From assembly GCA_959347315.1 (NCBI GenBank), contig OY365813.1:21024854-21088853 (forward strand): a DNA stretch of 64,000 bases, read 5' to 3'. The number at the start of each line of letters is the position of its first letter. Within the stretch, counting starts at the first letter, position 1. The translations under genes were made by a program, and so were the position numbers. The notes beneath the pieces are model-generated. The model did no database searches. It was not told the origin of the DNA and saw only the letters and a list, made by a program, of their open reading frames with translations. Source of the stretch: Bimastos eiseni. Taxonomy: Eukaryota > Annelida > Clitellata > Crassiclitellata > Lumbricidae. Of this stretch, positions 10,351 to 22,940 are shown piece after piece.

Positions 10351-11638
10351 AACTAACTCTCTTTCCAAGACTTTCAAACCAAAACTTGCATCTTGCAGTC
10401 TGCTTATCCTTCTTTCCTGGCTTTAGGGTGTATCTCATTTCTTTAAATGAGGAAATCATTGAATTAGTGCTATCGTCGTGTGTATATCAGTGTACGGGAA
10501 TCTCTGTGATAATTATGTTTCAGCGTTTAGTGGCGAACGATGATGGGCGGCTTAAGATTAACACTTTGGTAAATATTTGTCGTAGTGTCAGCGTTGTAAA
10601 GAAGTGCATTTTATTTTCCCGCGATGTTTCCTTAACCGTATTTTTCTGAATCAATCCTGAATTCTGGCATACGTACATTCTTAGAGACTTATGTCCTCTC
10701 TGTGCTCTGTCTTTCTCCAAGCTGCCCATTTCCCTTCACTTGTCAATCCTCTCTCTACATTCGCTCCCTGTACAGCGGTCTCCTGTTTCTTTGTTGGTCG
10801 CCCAATCCGGTCACCATTTACACTTCTTGGATCTATCATCGGTCTTCCCTGCCTCTCTCTTTCTCTTTCTGCTTTGACAACTTGTGTGCGTGCAATATTT
10901 CGTACTGTAGTGTCCGATGAATAAGACTAGTTTGACCTTCGATTTGAATGTCAAATTAACTGATGTCAGTTTGCACAACTATAGGCCTAGGCATAGCATA
11001 CGTGTCGTATATTCAATTACAACCATGTTACTGCATCGAAAGGCGTTAGGCCTGTCATCCAATAGGGCATTCGTATAGGACCAAGTTGTAGTTTGTATGG
11101 TCACATAGTTCACTAAGTATTTCAATATATTGAAATATATATAACTATATATAAAACTATATATTCATCGCCGATCGCCCGCGTTCACTACGTCTTTCCG
11201 CTTAGAAACCTGGTGGTACTGGTTGATATTTTCAGCGAGCGGTTGCCGGGATCTAGCAGTGGAATTAAAGAAAGAAAAGGTTGACCTTGAGTAAGATATT
11301 AGCTGACGGTGAACCATAAGACTCTTTTTAATTGCAGGTTATTATAATTGCGGATGTGTATACTTTGTAAGAATGCAACCATTATTAAACAAGAAATCTC
11401 AGTCATTTACACCATCAGATAGCAAACTACAAACGCTTCCTGAGGGCAAGGCCAATACTCTCAAGCATTGGAAAGCAATAAAATTGGCATACACTTGTAT
11501 TTGTATTCGTATTGATTAGGTAACAGTCATGTTCAGCATCAAGTTCCTCTGCGACTAGTGGATGCGCATATCGCCTGTTAATGTTGACACGGTAATGAAA
11601 ATCATTTCTGAGTTTAAGTTTCAAGATGCCAAAAACAG
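10351..11638. other. Intergenic between lectin relic 1 and chitinase A
   Basis: No gene is supported. A pyrimidine-rich tract at 10690-10880 keeps several frames open but shows no family resemblance. Confidence 0.4.
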
Positions 11639-11648
11639 TTTATTTATT
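11639..11648 (-). promoter_or_regulatory. Polyadenylation signals of chitinase A
   Basis: Two overlapping AATAAA hexamers on the minus strand, about 225-230 bp after the stop codon. Confidence 0.5.
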
Positions 11649-11870
11649 AAAACAAATTCATAGGTTACAAGAATCAAATAAGTTCATCTACACCAGCATT
11701 TACGACTACGAAGCTTTAATCAAATTAAATTTGAAAGTTTTGCTATTTTTATTCAGAGTTCCTTTGACGACATCATTTTCAAGCCAGTTGAAAATGGGAA
11801 AGAGGCTGATCTTGTTGTCCGCTCAGTCCAGTCTCCTTAAGAAAAGAACTGAGCATCATTCGCGAAGTAT

Positions 11871-14800
11871 TCAATGCCCGAGAGGCCCATTCCTGGCAGG
11901 CCAATTCCTACCGAGTCGACCCCTCCCAGGCGGATTCTTCCCAGGGATCTTATAACCATGCCGATATCGGGTGAGTCCACATTCCTCTTGTCTTTCAGGA
12001 GTCAAACCATATGGCCAGTTGCATACTTGGAGGACGTCATCGTAGTACAGACCCGCAGGGCACGGCATCTCAATTAATCGTCCATAGTCGCAAACAATGT
12101 AGGTTGAACAGTTTTTGGGGTTGACGTACAATCCGTCAAGCTTCCCTTCACAGGTGAAAGCTGTAAAGAATAATAATAGCAATTCGTGTATGCATCTAGA
12201 AACATAGGTGAACACACAACTGCAAATTGTTCATATGCAACTGCCGTCAGATTATATACAAAAGTTAGTGCATATATATGTATATATATATATTTATTCT
12301 TATTAAAGTAAACGTTTGTGAAGTAAAACAGTTTGATTTGATGTAGAAAATTAACGAGACTTGCTGAATTAATTATATTGAGCAGTTCCAACAGCCAGTT
12401 TGAACCTCAAAAACCCTCAAAAACCGGAAACTCTTCAATTACATGGACTATCTACTACACCAAGATCCAAGTGTCCGTAGCCATCCACTGGCTGTTCTCT
12501 ACACCACTGAATTTATCTATAGGCAAAAGAACATGTGTATAGGTGTTGTAATTGCTATTCTAAGTAAATTCAATTCTAGCAATCCTGACATTATTTTATC
12601 AAGGGACGAAAACTATAATAACAGCAAGGTACGTTTGCGCATGTATGTGTGCGTGGAGGTGGGTGATTTAAATGCGAAATAATTCAGTTACGCTACAGAA
12701 TCCTACTATGATTTCTCGATAATAAATAATTCATTGGAGGATAGTAGAACATTCTATTGGGAGTTGGAATTGTAATTGAAAATTCTTAAGTAACGTCTAT
12801 TCGCAAGAGACTAGTTAGAGGCTAACCGAAACGATATTTAATGCCATTAAGAGCAACAGCACACAAGCATGAATGATTGCATTAACATACATAGGTCTAC
12901 ATAATTATATAATACTCGCATACATACTTTTTTCTTACATATATATATACATAAATACTTACGTACATAGACATAGTGGTATATTCGTACAAACAAACGA
13001 ACACACATACGCATATACAAACATACTGTCACATACAATACATGCACTCATGCTTACACACTGCTTTATTAACATGCTGACATAAAAAAGCACATGCGTT
13101 TACATTCGTACACTGGGACTATCTACGACAGTGTGACACCAAGATCCAAGTGCCCGAAGCCATCTACCGGTTGTTCTGTACACCACTTAACACCATTCGC
13201 ACGCACGTGCAAATGCACATTATATTCACTGTTTAATTTCAATTTAATGTTAACTGCATTGTTCAGTTAATAATAATTAATTAATAAAAGGCTTCTTACG
13301 TTCACCAGAGGAAGTTGTAGTAGTGGCTGTAACTGTGGGGGTGTTAGTGACCGCCGGCGGAGTTGTAGTGATTGCGGGTGGAGTATGTGGAGCCGAAGTG
13401 GTTGTGGTATGTGGAGGCGAAGTGGTTGTAACATTTGTTCTGTAACATATATCAAACGAATCACTTCATATTACCCTTGCCATCAACCAGATAGAAATTG
13501 AAAATTGATGTTTTGTGTTGTTATGGGCGAAATTGCGAACATTAGAAAATGTGCTTCGTGAGCTAATGTTACGTAATTCCGAATCACAGATATAATATCT
13601 TTACATTTCATGAGAGATTCGTCAGAGTGTGAAGTCGAACATCGGTTGCATGCGTTCTGAGTTATAAAATACCGTGAAAGCGATTGCATGTCATAGCTAA
13701 CTTAAGAACTTTGTATCTCGAACTATCCCGGTCTTCAGTCGCTAATCTAGCGTGGCGTTAATCCAATTCCAATGGATATAGAGGAAATAAATATAATCGA
13801 GGTAGGCATTGTAAACTGTGCATTATCAAAACCAATTCACATTTAGCAAGCGACCACTCCTAAGGATAATGCAATTTATTAAGACAACTTTCATCGATGA
13901 TATGAACCAGTGGTGTAACAAGGTTTTGAAAAGTGGGGAGGGGCATAATTGAAAAAATATTGTGCCCTCCCACTTTTTGAATTTTGTCCCCCCCCCAGAA
14001 ATTTGAAAAATGGGGGGCACAAATTAGCTTAACAAAACTAATCTTAATAATCCATTGGATAAACATAAAAAGAGCCGATTTGGAGGGGGCACATGAGGCA
14101 CTGAGCACTAAAACGGAGGGGAGGTTGCCCCCCCCCCAGTTTTGAAACTGGGGGGCCGGTGCTCCTCTGCTCCCCCCGCCTGTTACACCCCTGATATGAA
14201 CTTAAAACTTGCTCAGATCTGGCTAGTCAAGGGCTCTGTCTTGTCTACGTATATTCGTCATTCAGTAGACCTAACTTTTCTCCTTCAATTTTTTAAAATT
14301 GCGTGTTAAGTTGACATAAGCCTTCCATGTACAGTTCAGCGCGCCTACTAGTGCTTTTAAGTATGGAATTTAGGCTACTTAGGCCTACCTAATTTGGTCC
14401 AGGCAGTTACAGCTAACGTCAAATGTTATTTCGCCCACTTTCACCGTAATGAGCACCATTAATAATTGAAATAGACAAATTATTTTCATGAGATGAGCTA
14501 AATAAAAAATCTTAGTCGTATTTACGGTGGTATTAGGTGTTCATTAGCGGTTGATAGCAGTGGATATGGTCCAGCATTGCAACCCAGGTTTCCGCTGAAG
14601 TCGTCTAGATCAACGTTCCACACCATCCACCCTGAGTATCCATTATCAACTATATATTCAACCTGTTGAAACAGAGATACACTTGTCTCAAAAAGCAACC
14701 AATCAACAACCCGCTATCAAACAAAAGCACCTGATAATTATCTTCATTATGAGCATCGCAAGAGTGCTTCAAATTCAGCCACGACTGAAGAAATCAGACT

Positions 14801-17024
14801 GCAACGTCTTGTAAAACCATGCTTCAAACGTCATTAGGATCCAAATAATAAGACTTATCTTAAGGCGACATTGAGTTTTGCTACGTTTGTATCATCTTAT
14901 TGAACTTAAGACTCTTCTCTTTATCGTGTATACCAACCTCCATATAATTAATTCACTTTCAATCTGACCTCTCCAATGTATCATCATTTCATAATGGGAT
15001 TTTGCTTGAAGTAAGGTTCACTTATTGAACTTACTTTATGTTAAATTAGATCATTGTCACGTATGATCAGATTAGGTTATATTGCATACCTTAATCTGAA
15101 AACTCTCTTCATCGTCGTATCCAACCCATTGGTCGCCTTTGTATGCATAGGGAGCCTGGTGATAATCAGACCAGACTCTGGTGGCTCCACTGCTCAGCGC
15201 CTGGCATATCTGCGAAGACAAACATTCTTATGATTGGAGACAATGCAGCTTTCAAATGAACAGCAATAACTGTAACGAAACGTATTCTGAGAGTTTATAC
15301 GCTGCAAACAAGAAAAAATTAAATAACAGATAGATTGAAACGCAATCGTAAAACAACAAATTATTGCAACAAAAGAATTTGACGTCGTGTCATACCTCAT
15401 AGTACGCTAAGAAGCCTGGTTCTCCGGTGTAGGTTCCTGTCTTGCATGGACCGTCAATTGGGGCACCAAGACCATTCTGAGCTGGGTCAGCCAGAGTGAA
15501 ACATCGACCAAACGTAGCCATTCCCAATGTGAGATTCTCCTTTGGCGCACCCAATTCAACCCAATATTTGGCTGCCCAGTCCTGCAAAGCATACTATTAT
15601 TTATAGAGTTTGTTATCAACAATTTTGTACTAAAGCAACTCAGTCGAATACACCATAAACGTATGCAGGCCTAAAGGAGCATTGTCAAATCAGTTTGACA
15701 ATAGACTGATAAAGTCAGTTACAGGTACCCGCTGCTGGTGAAATATAAAAGTATGCCATGGTCACACTGAGACGGATAAAATTATGCTTCGCGTATCTAA
15801 TTGGGGCGTCGATAGAATTGAGGAGAGGATTCAATTTTAATCATTTGTTATGTTTTGCCAAAATTGTGTCAGTTTAGAGACGTTGCAAAGCTGTAACAGA
15901 GGAAGGTAAACAATACAATTTAAAATCAAACGGGTAACTGGAGTATCATACTAAATCGCGTGAAGCTACACCCACCTTAAAAGCTACTTATGCCTTCCCG
16001 AACCCTTTGGATACCATAACTTGACCTCTATTGAACTTCCCTTTGGACAACCACCCTGATTCTACGCAACGCATGTGATTAGGCGGATGCTCTACTTTTG
16101 GCACAGCGGCCCCGCTTTAGAAGTTTGGAATTTACGATCACCATGATATGATATAACTTTATACGCTTCGATGCTTACAGATTGATCACCAAGATCGAAG
16201 TCAGTAAATACAGTACGATACAATCTTGAATACGACCATATTGTGGCCTTGTTTTGGTAAGCCAGCGCTTGATGCTTTATGAGCAAATTAACCTCCAGAT
16301 CGAATAAAACTATATCAATAAGAATTAGCAAACCATATTGCGATAGCTTCTGTCAGCGCCATCGACTTCGTCGCCAACCTCGTCCGGTCGCGAATATAGA
16401 GGAGAATTAATTCCGGTTTGAACATCCCAGGCACCGTTGAAATCGTACGTCATGATACTCATAAAGTCGAAGTACCTGCAAGGGATATTCAGGCACAAAA
16501 TTAATTCCCAGTGCGCTCGCATGGATGGCATAATTTTGCACGACCTGTAGGCTATTGTGCACTGAATACATATTAAGAACCGGTCTGTACATATCGATTT
16601 ACAGCTGTAATTTGCAAAATACTTTAACGCCAAAGTGGAAAAAATGATTGGGAAACCAAGCGTAAATGGGTTATATCATTCTAATTAGCAACGAGAAGAG
16701 CTATAATAAATTTGTTATTGATACTTTAAATGGCAGAATAAACTGATAATTTAAATGAATATTAAATGGAAAAAAGATGTTTCTATGTCGGGCGTTGCTT
16801 ACTGGGAAATTATTGATACTTCATAGCCGCCATCAATGTTGGTTTTTCCGGCTGGAACTGCAGCAGTTAGAAACAGAAGAGGCTTCCCAGTCGAGGCAGC
16901 TTCGTTGTCAAAGGCAATGCGAAATTCCTACAACAAATAGAAATCGTGATCCAAAACATGTAGATCTTTCTCCTCATCTTTATATTCCTCTTCCTCGTGC
17001 TCATCATCATCATCATCATCATCG

Positions 17025-17082
<58 letters not shown>

Positions 17083-19218
17083 TATTATTATTATTATTAT
17101 TTCTATTAGTTCTATTAATATCAGTATTATTCATGCTTTCATCGATCATGAATTGATATCGTGCCAATTTTTGAAATCGCACAATTATTATAACAAAATA
17201 AACAAGAAGGGCATATATTTTGAGTCATGTGAAAAGATCAATCATGACTTTTTTTAAACTTGATAATTAATGGTACAGTGTAAGACTGATTACAACTCAC
17301 TTCAATTGCAAGTTCACCTACAGCGAAACAGTTGCCGCCGTTTTGGAACAATCTACTAGTCTTCACGTATTCTTCAACATCTCGAGAAACAATTCGTTAT
17401 CGAATTATTGTAACCGCAAAATGTATATAGTGTCACATTGACTATGTGAAATTTAGGCATTACCTGGACTAGAGAGGTGTAGCGCTGTTTGTCCTCTGGG
17501 GGACTTCCTCTTGCTCCTGGGTATTCGAAGTCAAGATCAACTCCGTCGAAGTCACGGTCTCTGCAGAATTTGATGACGGAATCAATGAACGTCTTCCTGT
17601 TGGCGGCTGTTGACAACATGATGGTCACTTGGTACATGCCAAAGTTCCATCCTCCGACGGCAATCGACACCTTGAGATCTGGCTGCTTTTGCTTTAGGGC
17701 TATAGTCTGGTCATACCTAACAGCAGAAATTACCCGTGTAGAATGATCGGTTTAGTACTGTTAAATTTTTTCAAACCGTGACCGGAAGTGTCTGGTATTC
17801 ATGTCTGAAAGTCAAAAGTGTCAACGGTTGATATAATTAATTAATTAGGTCATAGTCAGTTGCGCAGCCTACTCACAAAGTTTCAGTTATAATGTGATGA
17901 CAATCGCGGCATGACAGGCTTGGTTAGAAAACGCACATTATTTTGCTGTTGTAAAATGTTTGCTTGTGCAATGTTTTATTATTTGGGGTTCATAGACGGA
18001 AGCTTCTCTTTCACATAATACTTGGTTGCTTTCTCTAATTTTTCATTTACCAGCCGCTGCTCTTCACTCTTCCTCCTGCTTTCCCTTTCTCTCTTACTCT
18101 GTTCCTTCCACTTATTTTCTTATTTATATCACTGTATGCAATTATGCACGCACACATTAATAAATCTACATCTATCTTGGTTTGCATGAATGCAGGTATT
18201 TATGTATGTGTCAATGTGAGTGTACGAATTAGTGCATGCATATGCAATGCAATTCTGCAAAGTTAATAGTTTCTTTGCCAACTGCACAGAGTAAACGGAA
18301 TATATGTATGTATATATATATACGTACAGTCCTCCTGGAATGTCGTCGTTCCACTCGAACGGAGTAATTCTGTTGCTGGAGTCAATGATTGCGAAGGCAA
18401 ACATGATGTGAGAACACAGAGAGGGATCGGTTTGGCTTGGGAAGAAGGTGGCAGGTGGTGGTCGATACTGAGCCCAATTAGTCACATAACAGATTCTTCT
18501 GTAGGCCGCTGTAAAACATAAGTGCAGAATAATAATTACCTTTCTCGGATTTAATGACGATACTGAATTTAGTTTTAGATAACCTATATCACTAAATCGC
18601 TAAGTCGCACTTTTCTTGCCTCAGTGGGCCTATAATGTAACATTCGAATTCGCCAATTGGTTAAGGCTACAATTGATGCGTTTAACCCTCCCTGGAGTCA
18701 GTTACTGTGTGGGATCCTTAAATAAATTCCTAGCTCACAATTACTCAGCACCATCGACTGACGCTTTGTCATCAGACACTGACGCTTAGTAGGCCTACAA
18801 TGCGCAATAACAATTAGACCCTATTGTGCGCAATTGGTTAGGACTTTCTTCCTTGGACAACCAGCATAGGGCTCACATGGTTCAGACCCCTTCATGTCAG
18901 AAAATGTCTGATCTATTGGCGCTCACTTATTAACTCTGCCATGATATAGATGGCTACACTGGCCGCACACTATTGACAGCTTGAGATAGAAGTGATCATC
19001 TGCCCTAATATGCTAAGGTAGAGAAAATGAAGTTGCTAACACTTCATACCCATGCCGTCTCTCAGAGTTAGCTTAGGGAACTTACCTCTTCTTCCTCTTT
19101 AAGTCTTAGCAACCGGAAAGAACACTGATGGATTTGGATCTGATGCAGATTACTTACCTTGGGCAAATGCGATGACGGTCGTAAGGGCCACCAGCAAGAG
19201 GATGCTCCTACAGTTCAT
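11871..19218 (-). CDS. Chitinase A: secreted GH18 endochitinase with CBM14 domain
   Basis: Ten coding exons on the minus strand: 19158-19218, 18328-18508, 17464-17716, 16803-16927, 16334-16475, 15396-15581, 15090-15209, 14526-14662, 13300-13439 and 11871-12160. They join in frame to 544 codons. Order: signal peptide (1-20, [20 protein letters not shown]); GH18 domain from [11 protein letters not shown]; strand-3 motif [10 protein letters not shown] (98-107); catalytic DGVDLDFE with E145 as proton donor; [10 protein letters not shown]; last strand [14 protein letters not shown]; Thr/Pro linker (exon 9); CBM14 domain with six cysteines (exon 10); then a basic Gly/Arg/Pro tail. Known members hydrolyse beta-1,4 bonds of chitin outside the cell. 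All key residues are present, so it is probably active. Exon 8 ends CC|GTAAAT; the in-frame TAA there belongs to the donor. Exon boundaries were placed by hand and need a transcript. Confidence 0.9.
12442..13193. repeat. Pair of direct repeats of about 75 bp in intron 9 of chitinase A
   Basis: The copy at 12442-12518 (gactatctac, accaagatccaagtg, agccatc) recurs at 13112-13193 with a small insertion, about 670 bp apart. They may be ends of an old element. AT-rich DNA with tatata and taca runs lies between. Confidence 0.55.
13908..14193. mobile_element. Non-autonomous hAT-like MITE (286 bp)
   Basis: Ends cagtggtgtaaca and tgttacacccctg form 13-bp TIRs with one mismatch. A perfect 8-bp target duplication atatgaac flanks it at 13900-13907 and 14194-14201. 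CAG-type ends with an 8-bp duplication are typical of hAT transposons. The interior has G and C runs and no transposase. It sits in intron 8 of chitinase A. The matching intron of chitinase B has the empty site (near 32520), so the insertion is younger than the A/B duplication. Confidence 0.88.
16998..17101. repeat. (ATC)n/(ATT)n microsatellite in intron 3 of chitinase A
   Basis: About 30 catcat triplets followed by attatt triplets. The open frames through it (poly-His, poly-Ile, poly-Met, poly-Asp) are artefacts. Confidence 0.95.
18815..18895 (+). repeat. tRNA-derived SINE head in intron 1 of chitinase A
   Basis: gtgcgcaattggttaggac looks like a polymerase III A box and catggttcagacccc like a B box, about 45 bp apart. 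A related stretch lies in intron 1 of chitinase B at about 38650-38715, so the insertion predates the A/B duplication. Confidence 0.4.
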
Positions 19219-19414
19219 GGCGGAGCCTACGTTCGTTCCGGGCTCTAATATCAAATGCAGCGCCCGAGAAAGAACCAGCTTAACCACAGGCGTTTACTCA
19301 AATCAGGCTACAGGAAACTGGTCAAATAGGCAAACTCCTTCTCTCGTCAGCTCCGTTAAGACTTTCTTCTCCAGTTCACTTAGACCATGTGATAGATGAG
19401 AAAAAGTCTTCGTG

Positions 19415-19421
19415 TTTTATA
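19415..19421 (-). promoter_or_regulatory. TATA box of chitinase A
   Basis: TATAAAA on the minus strand about 200 bp upstream of the ATG. About 25 bp after it comes CATCTATCACATGG, which aligns with CATCTTTCACATGG in B and AGCTTTCACATAG in C and is a likely transcription start region. Confidence 0.75.
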
Positions 19422-19650
19422 GGACTCAGTGAGTAAACTTACTTCTCCAATCCCTCCATTCACGTCAACGATAGATAATCTTTTGTAACAATGATCTCTA
19501 TTGTGTCGGGTAACGGATTAAAGTTGCTTAAATTCCTACTCGTCGAACCGTGACTGATAAAGTGCTGAAAGCGAACAGAGTTTAAGTGCCTTTCAGCTGG
19601 TCAGCAAGAAGGACAATACGTATACAGCCCTTCCTTTTTCTTAAGACTTC

Positions 19651-19680
19651 GACTTGAGTTTCCCTATCGGCTGTCACTCA
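19651..19680 (-). promoter_or_regulatory. Conserved upstream block of chitinase A
   Basis: Matches the blocks at 1699-1731 and 59414-59444 (core tatcggctgtcactca), about 440 bp from the ATG. The GATA core on the minus strand reads CCGATAGGG here. A second shared block, cgaaccgtgactgataaag, lies at about 19548-19566 and also occurs in chitinases 0 and B. Confidence 0.4.
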
Positions 19681-20576
19681 GAACCCTCTATCATGCATGT
19701 AAGTTATTTCTGAATTGCTCTCAAGCAGTGTTGAAAGAACTCTATTGAAAGAAACTTACGTGAGCGTATGATTAACAATAAAACCAACGCACATTTAAGC
19801 TGATTTCCATAAAATTTGCATGCGTCATTAGACTCATTACTATGGCTTCCGTATACGCTTGCTTTGACCCTGTTGACCTTTCAATGAGTTTATATGGAGC
19901 TTTGGCTATGACACGACGGACCGCAGACTCCCGAATAAAATCACCGTACTAGATCCCGAATAAAATCTGTGGAATGGTATGAGGAGCGAGATCCTCAAGA
20001 CACAGGAGCATGTAGACGGACGCTGTCTCTCATCCATGTATGAATTGAAACGATTTACAGTCATAAAGTAACAATATTTATTATTGAAAGAAAATACAAA
20101 CAGGAATCTTAGAACACTGATGATTCATAGACATGGATATGGAGTGTGGTGATGTGCGAATCATGGACTTGTACCATGAGAAAAGAGGATATATAAATAC
20201 CGGATGCTTTCGAAATGGGTAAATGAAGAAAAAATGGTGAGACTCAGCAACACAGAGCAGAAACCAAATTGCAGAAGCGATGGAAAGGATTGGAGAAGAA
20301 AGATATACACAATGAAAGAGACACAGGAAACAAATTTGACACAAGCTGAGAGGAGACTCGCCCCAAAAAAATGGTCATCGAAAGAAAAGTAGCGAAGGCT
20401 AAAAAGAGCTCTTGAAATTGAAAGTCTATTAATTTGATATCGCCCTTCTGCCAAAATCTTTTGCTCAGAAGTGCACACGCCTCGACAGCGCAATTGTAGT
20501 TGTAATGCAAAGCAGTTGTATGCAAAGCAATTGTATGCAAAGGACTTGCTCAAAACATCTACACAGTGACTCCTCG
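19681..20576. other. Upstream flank of chitinase A, no gene seen
   Basis: No exon is supported. Around 20490-20540 the phrase caaagcaattgtatgcaaag is loosely repeated. The open frames here have no recognisable content. Confidence 0.4.
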
Positions 20577-20655
20577 GACGAGGGTCAAACCCGCTAGCTC
20601 AGCGCACATTGCATGTAACCGCTCTGACAGATCAGCCACCACGCCACACACTCTT
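20577..20655 (-). repeat. Possible tRNA-derived SINE head
   Basis: On the minus strand, gtggctgatctgtcagagcg resembles an A box and gcgggtttgaccctcg a B box, about 35 bp apart. The rest of the element is not delimited. Confidence 0.3.
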
Positions 20656-20811
20656 GTCCTGGTACCTTCCAATAACCAAAGTACAGGGGCAAAAATCCCT
20701 GTGCACCTGTGGAGTCGGCGACTATGCTCAATGACCTTATGAATCTTGGTCCTTGCAATTGTAAGCCGTTTGGAGTCACGGCTACCTGACGTCCACAGAG
20801 TGCGACTCGGT

Positions 20812-21180
20812 GCTCCGATCAAATGTGATGAACCGAAGCTTGATAAGCATAGAACAATAATAACTACTTCCTGCATGAGAGAAGATTCCTGACACTGTGA
20901 CCTCAGCCAGGTACGGTAGGTATGCTTATGAGTGGCTGTTGTGTTGCCATCTAGCAAATCGTCTGGAGCGATTAAAATCTTACGCTTGATCGGCACAAAT
21001 GTTGACAACTTCCTGCATGAAAGATATCTAACAATGTGAACAAGGTTAAGGACGGTTGGTGGGATGACGAACAGTGGTTGTGCCACCAGATTGCAAATCG
21101 TCTGTAGCGATTACTGTTGTATAACCAGCTAGGAAGTCGCTTGAAGCAGTTTGAAGCATATTGAAGGTCGGACAATTTCG
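20812..21180. repeat. Array repeat upstream of chitinase, copy 2
   Basis: Very similar to 40467-40800 and more distantly to 3030-3480. Shared text includes gagagaagattcctgacact, ggtaggtatgcttatgagtg and caaatgttgacaacttcctg. The 175-codon minus-strand frame through it is broken in the other copy and is not treated as a gene. Confidence 0.75.
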
Positions 21181-21589
21181 CAGTCCATGATCTTTAAGAA
21201 ACATCCTCGGCGGAGAGTACAAATGACATGGGCATTATGATGGGAGGCTCCAGGTGGTCAAGCATGGCCCCCATTTGATATTTACTCTGGACGTGGTTCC
21301 CTATCAAGAAGAAACGATGAGTAATATCTGTGATCTTTCCCGAAGATAAGAAAATGACGTAACTGTAATACAAATCAAACGATGAAAACTATGTAATCGG
21401 ACAATTTGATGGATTAGTGTATAATGTATATTTTAGCTTGATATAAATAGTTTGGTTATTGGTAGTTGGAACAGGTGTTTTAGAGTATCTTGTATACTCA
21501 TTTCGCTTTTGAAAGTGTATATGTAGTGGGATCCAGAATGAGTCACGAATTCACGCATCGTAATTGTAATCGTAATTGAAAGCTTATCT

Positions 21590-22460
21590 AGCGCCACTCG
21601 ATATCAGGGGTGCTCACGACTCTGCACGTAGCTAAACAGAGAACAGGAAAATCCCCGCGGAAGGCAGCAGAGGGAAGAGGGAGCAACTTCTCCCCAAGGG
21701 GACATCAATTTCACATCATCGGATTTCTGACAACATGCGTTTTGCCGTTATTTGTCGACATAATTTTATGCAACATTAGCTACACTGTCTGGAGAACCAC
21801 ATCCCAAGCTTTTCAAACAGACAGTGTTATTAACGCAGATGAAATTATCCATGTAGCATGCGCGCAGCTGAAAGTCAGAGGCGATCTCGACCTATGTCGA
21901 CGGCTAATCTGAGCAGAGGAAAGACTTAGCAGCTCCAAAATAAGGGGAAAGGGAGACTGTTCCAACTGGAGGGACTCACATATGGAAAAGGCTCCTTGTT
22001 TCGGCCGCACCAGTGAATATGCGGGCGAGAGCAAAGTGTGTCAGTAGACAGTCGTTAGAAAATTCATGGACAGATTTCAAACTAATGCACGCAAAATTGG
22101 CCAACATCCAGTCATATCCGCGCCGTGAATTTCCAGAATTAAGCCGCAACAATGTGGATGTTCGTCATTATTTAATCAACCGCTGTCGTATCGTGCATTG
22201 ACGGCAACATCCCGGTGCCAATGCAAGCAATAATTTATATCTCCCGCCAGCTCAAATTCAATTGTTAACACAATTAACTTAACCTCCATTCGATATACCC
22301 AGTCAAGCACTGTTGCGCTGCTGTCTGTATAAGCCCGCACTGCAGCAATGCATAATAATCGATTGCGACTCGAGAAATTGCTTTGAAGTAAAAATCGCAC
22401 GTGAATCATTGTCTGCGTTCAGCTAGCACAACGAACTATGGAAACGCTACTGACAGTGGG
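21590..22460. repeat. Array segment shared with 41390-41815 and 42200-42425
   Basis: Words such as ctgttccaa, aatgcacgcagaattt-like text, gtaatttatata and ttgtctgc-ttcag occur in the same order in both places. The frame ending SWTDFKLMHAKLANIQ has a counterpart (AWTEFNLMHAEFASMQ) at about 41600-41650. I do not recognise it as a protein family, and the copies differ by indels. Confidence 0.6.
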
Positions 22461-22653
22461 ATGCTCCTTCGTAGGCTACTACTGTTACCATGACCATAGC
22501 CAATCATTTTATTGATGTAATTCAAACCGACATAATACAACGATATAGAGTGCCACTTGAAATTACCTACAAGTATGGGCCACTTCGTTAATATTTTGCA
22601 CTGTGACATTTCCTCCACTAAAAACGATGGCGATCAAGAGGACTTACTTAGAC

Positions 22654-22940
22654 TTAGTTCATCCCGTTTGTGCTGGAGCATTGGTCGAGAAGATTCCTCC
22701 ATTTTGTACGCTCCTCATCAGTCTCCTCCGCGTATTCCCAGTCGATTCCCATCTCCTTCAAACCTTATCTGAAAGTACTTATACAAGTCTTCACCGGTCT
22801 TCCTATATCTCTCTAAACACCTTCTGGTATCCATCCTTGCCGGGCGCTGCGGTGACATCCGCAGAATGTATCCGGCCATTCTTCTTCTCCTTCGCCGTCC
22901 ATCCTCTCCGCATTAGTCAACCTCAGAACCTCCTCATCTG
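22654..22940 (-). pseudogene. LINE ORF2 3' end, 5'-truncated
   Basis: Minus-strand text with a frameshift reads MAGYILRMSPQRPARMDT, then a degenerate middle, then GIDWEYAEETDEERTKWRNL and DQCSSTNGMN before a stop at 22654-22656. This matches the C-terminal pattern of non-LTR retrotransposon ORF2 proteins. The same place in unit 3 (about 43395-43410) has continuous flank without the insert. Short tcaagag copies flank it here and may be a target duplication. Confidence 0.65.

Noticed and set aside
14521..14530. In-frame TAA at the end of chitinase A exon 8, suggesting a chitinase without a chitin-binding domain
   Set aside because: The stop is part of a GTAAAT donor. B and C have donors at the same place and in-phase linker exons follow in all three.
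16867..17257. Poly-His, poly-Asp, poly-Met and poly-Ile frames
   Set aside because: They come from an ATC/ATT microsatellite inside intron 3 of chitinase A.
20559..21086. 175-codon minus-strand frame upstream of chitinase A
   Set aside because: It lies in an array repeat, is not kept open in the copy near 40.5 kb and has no family resemblance.
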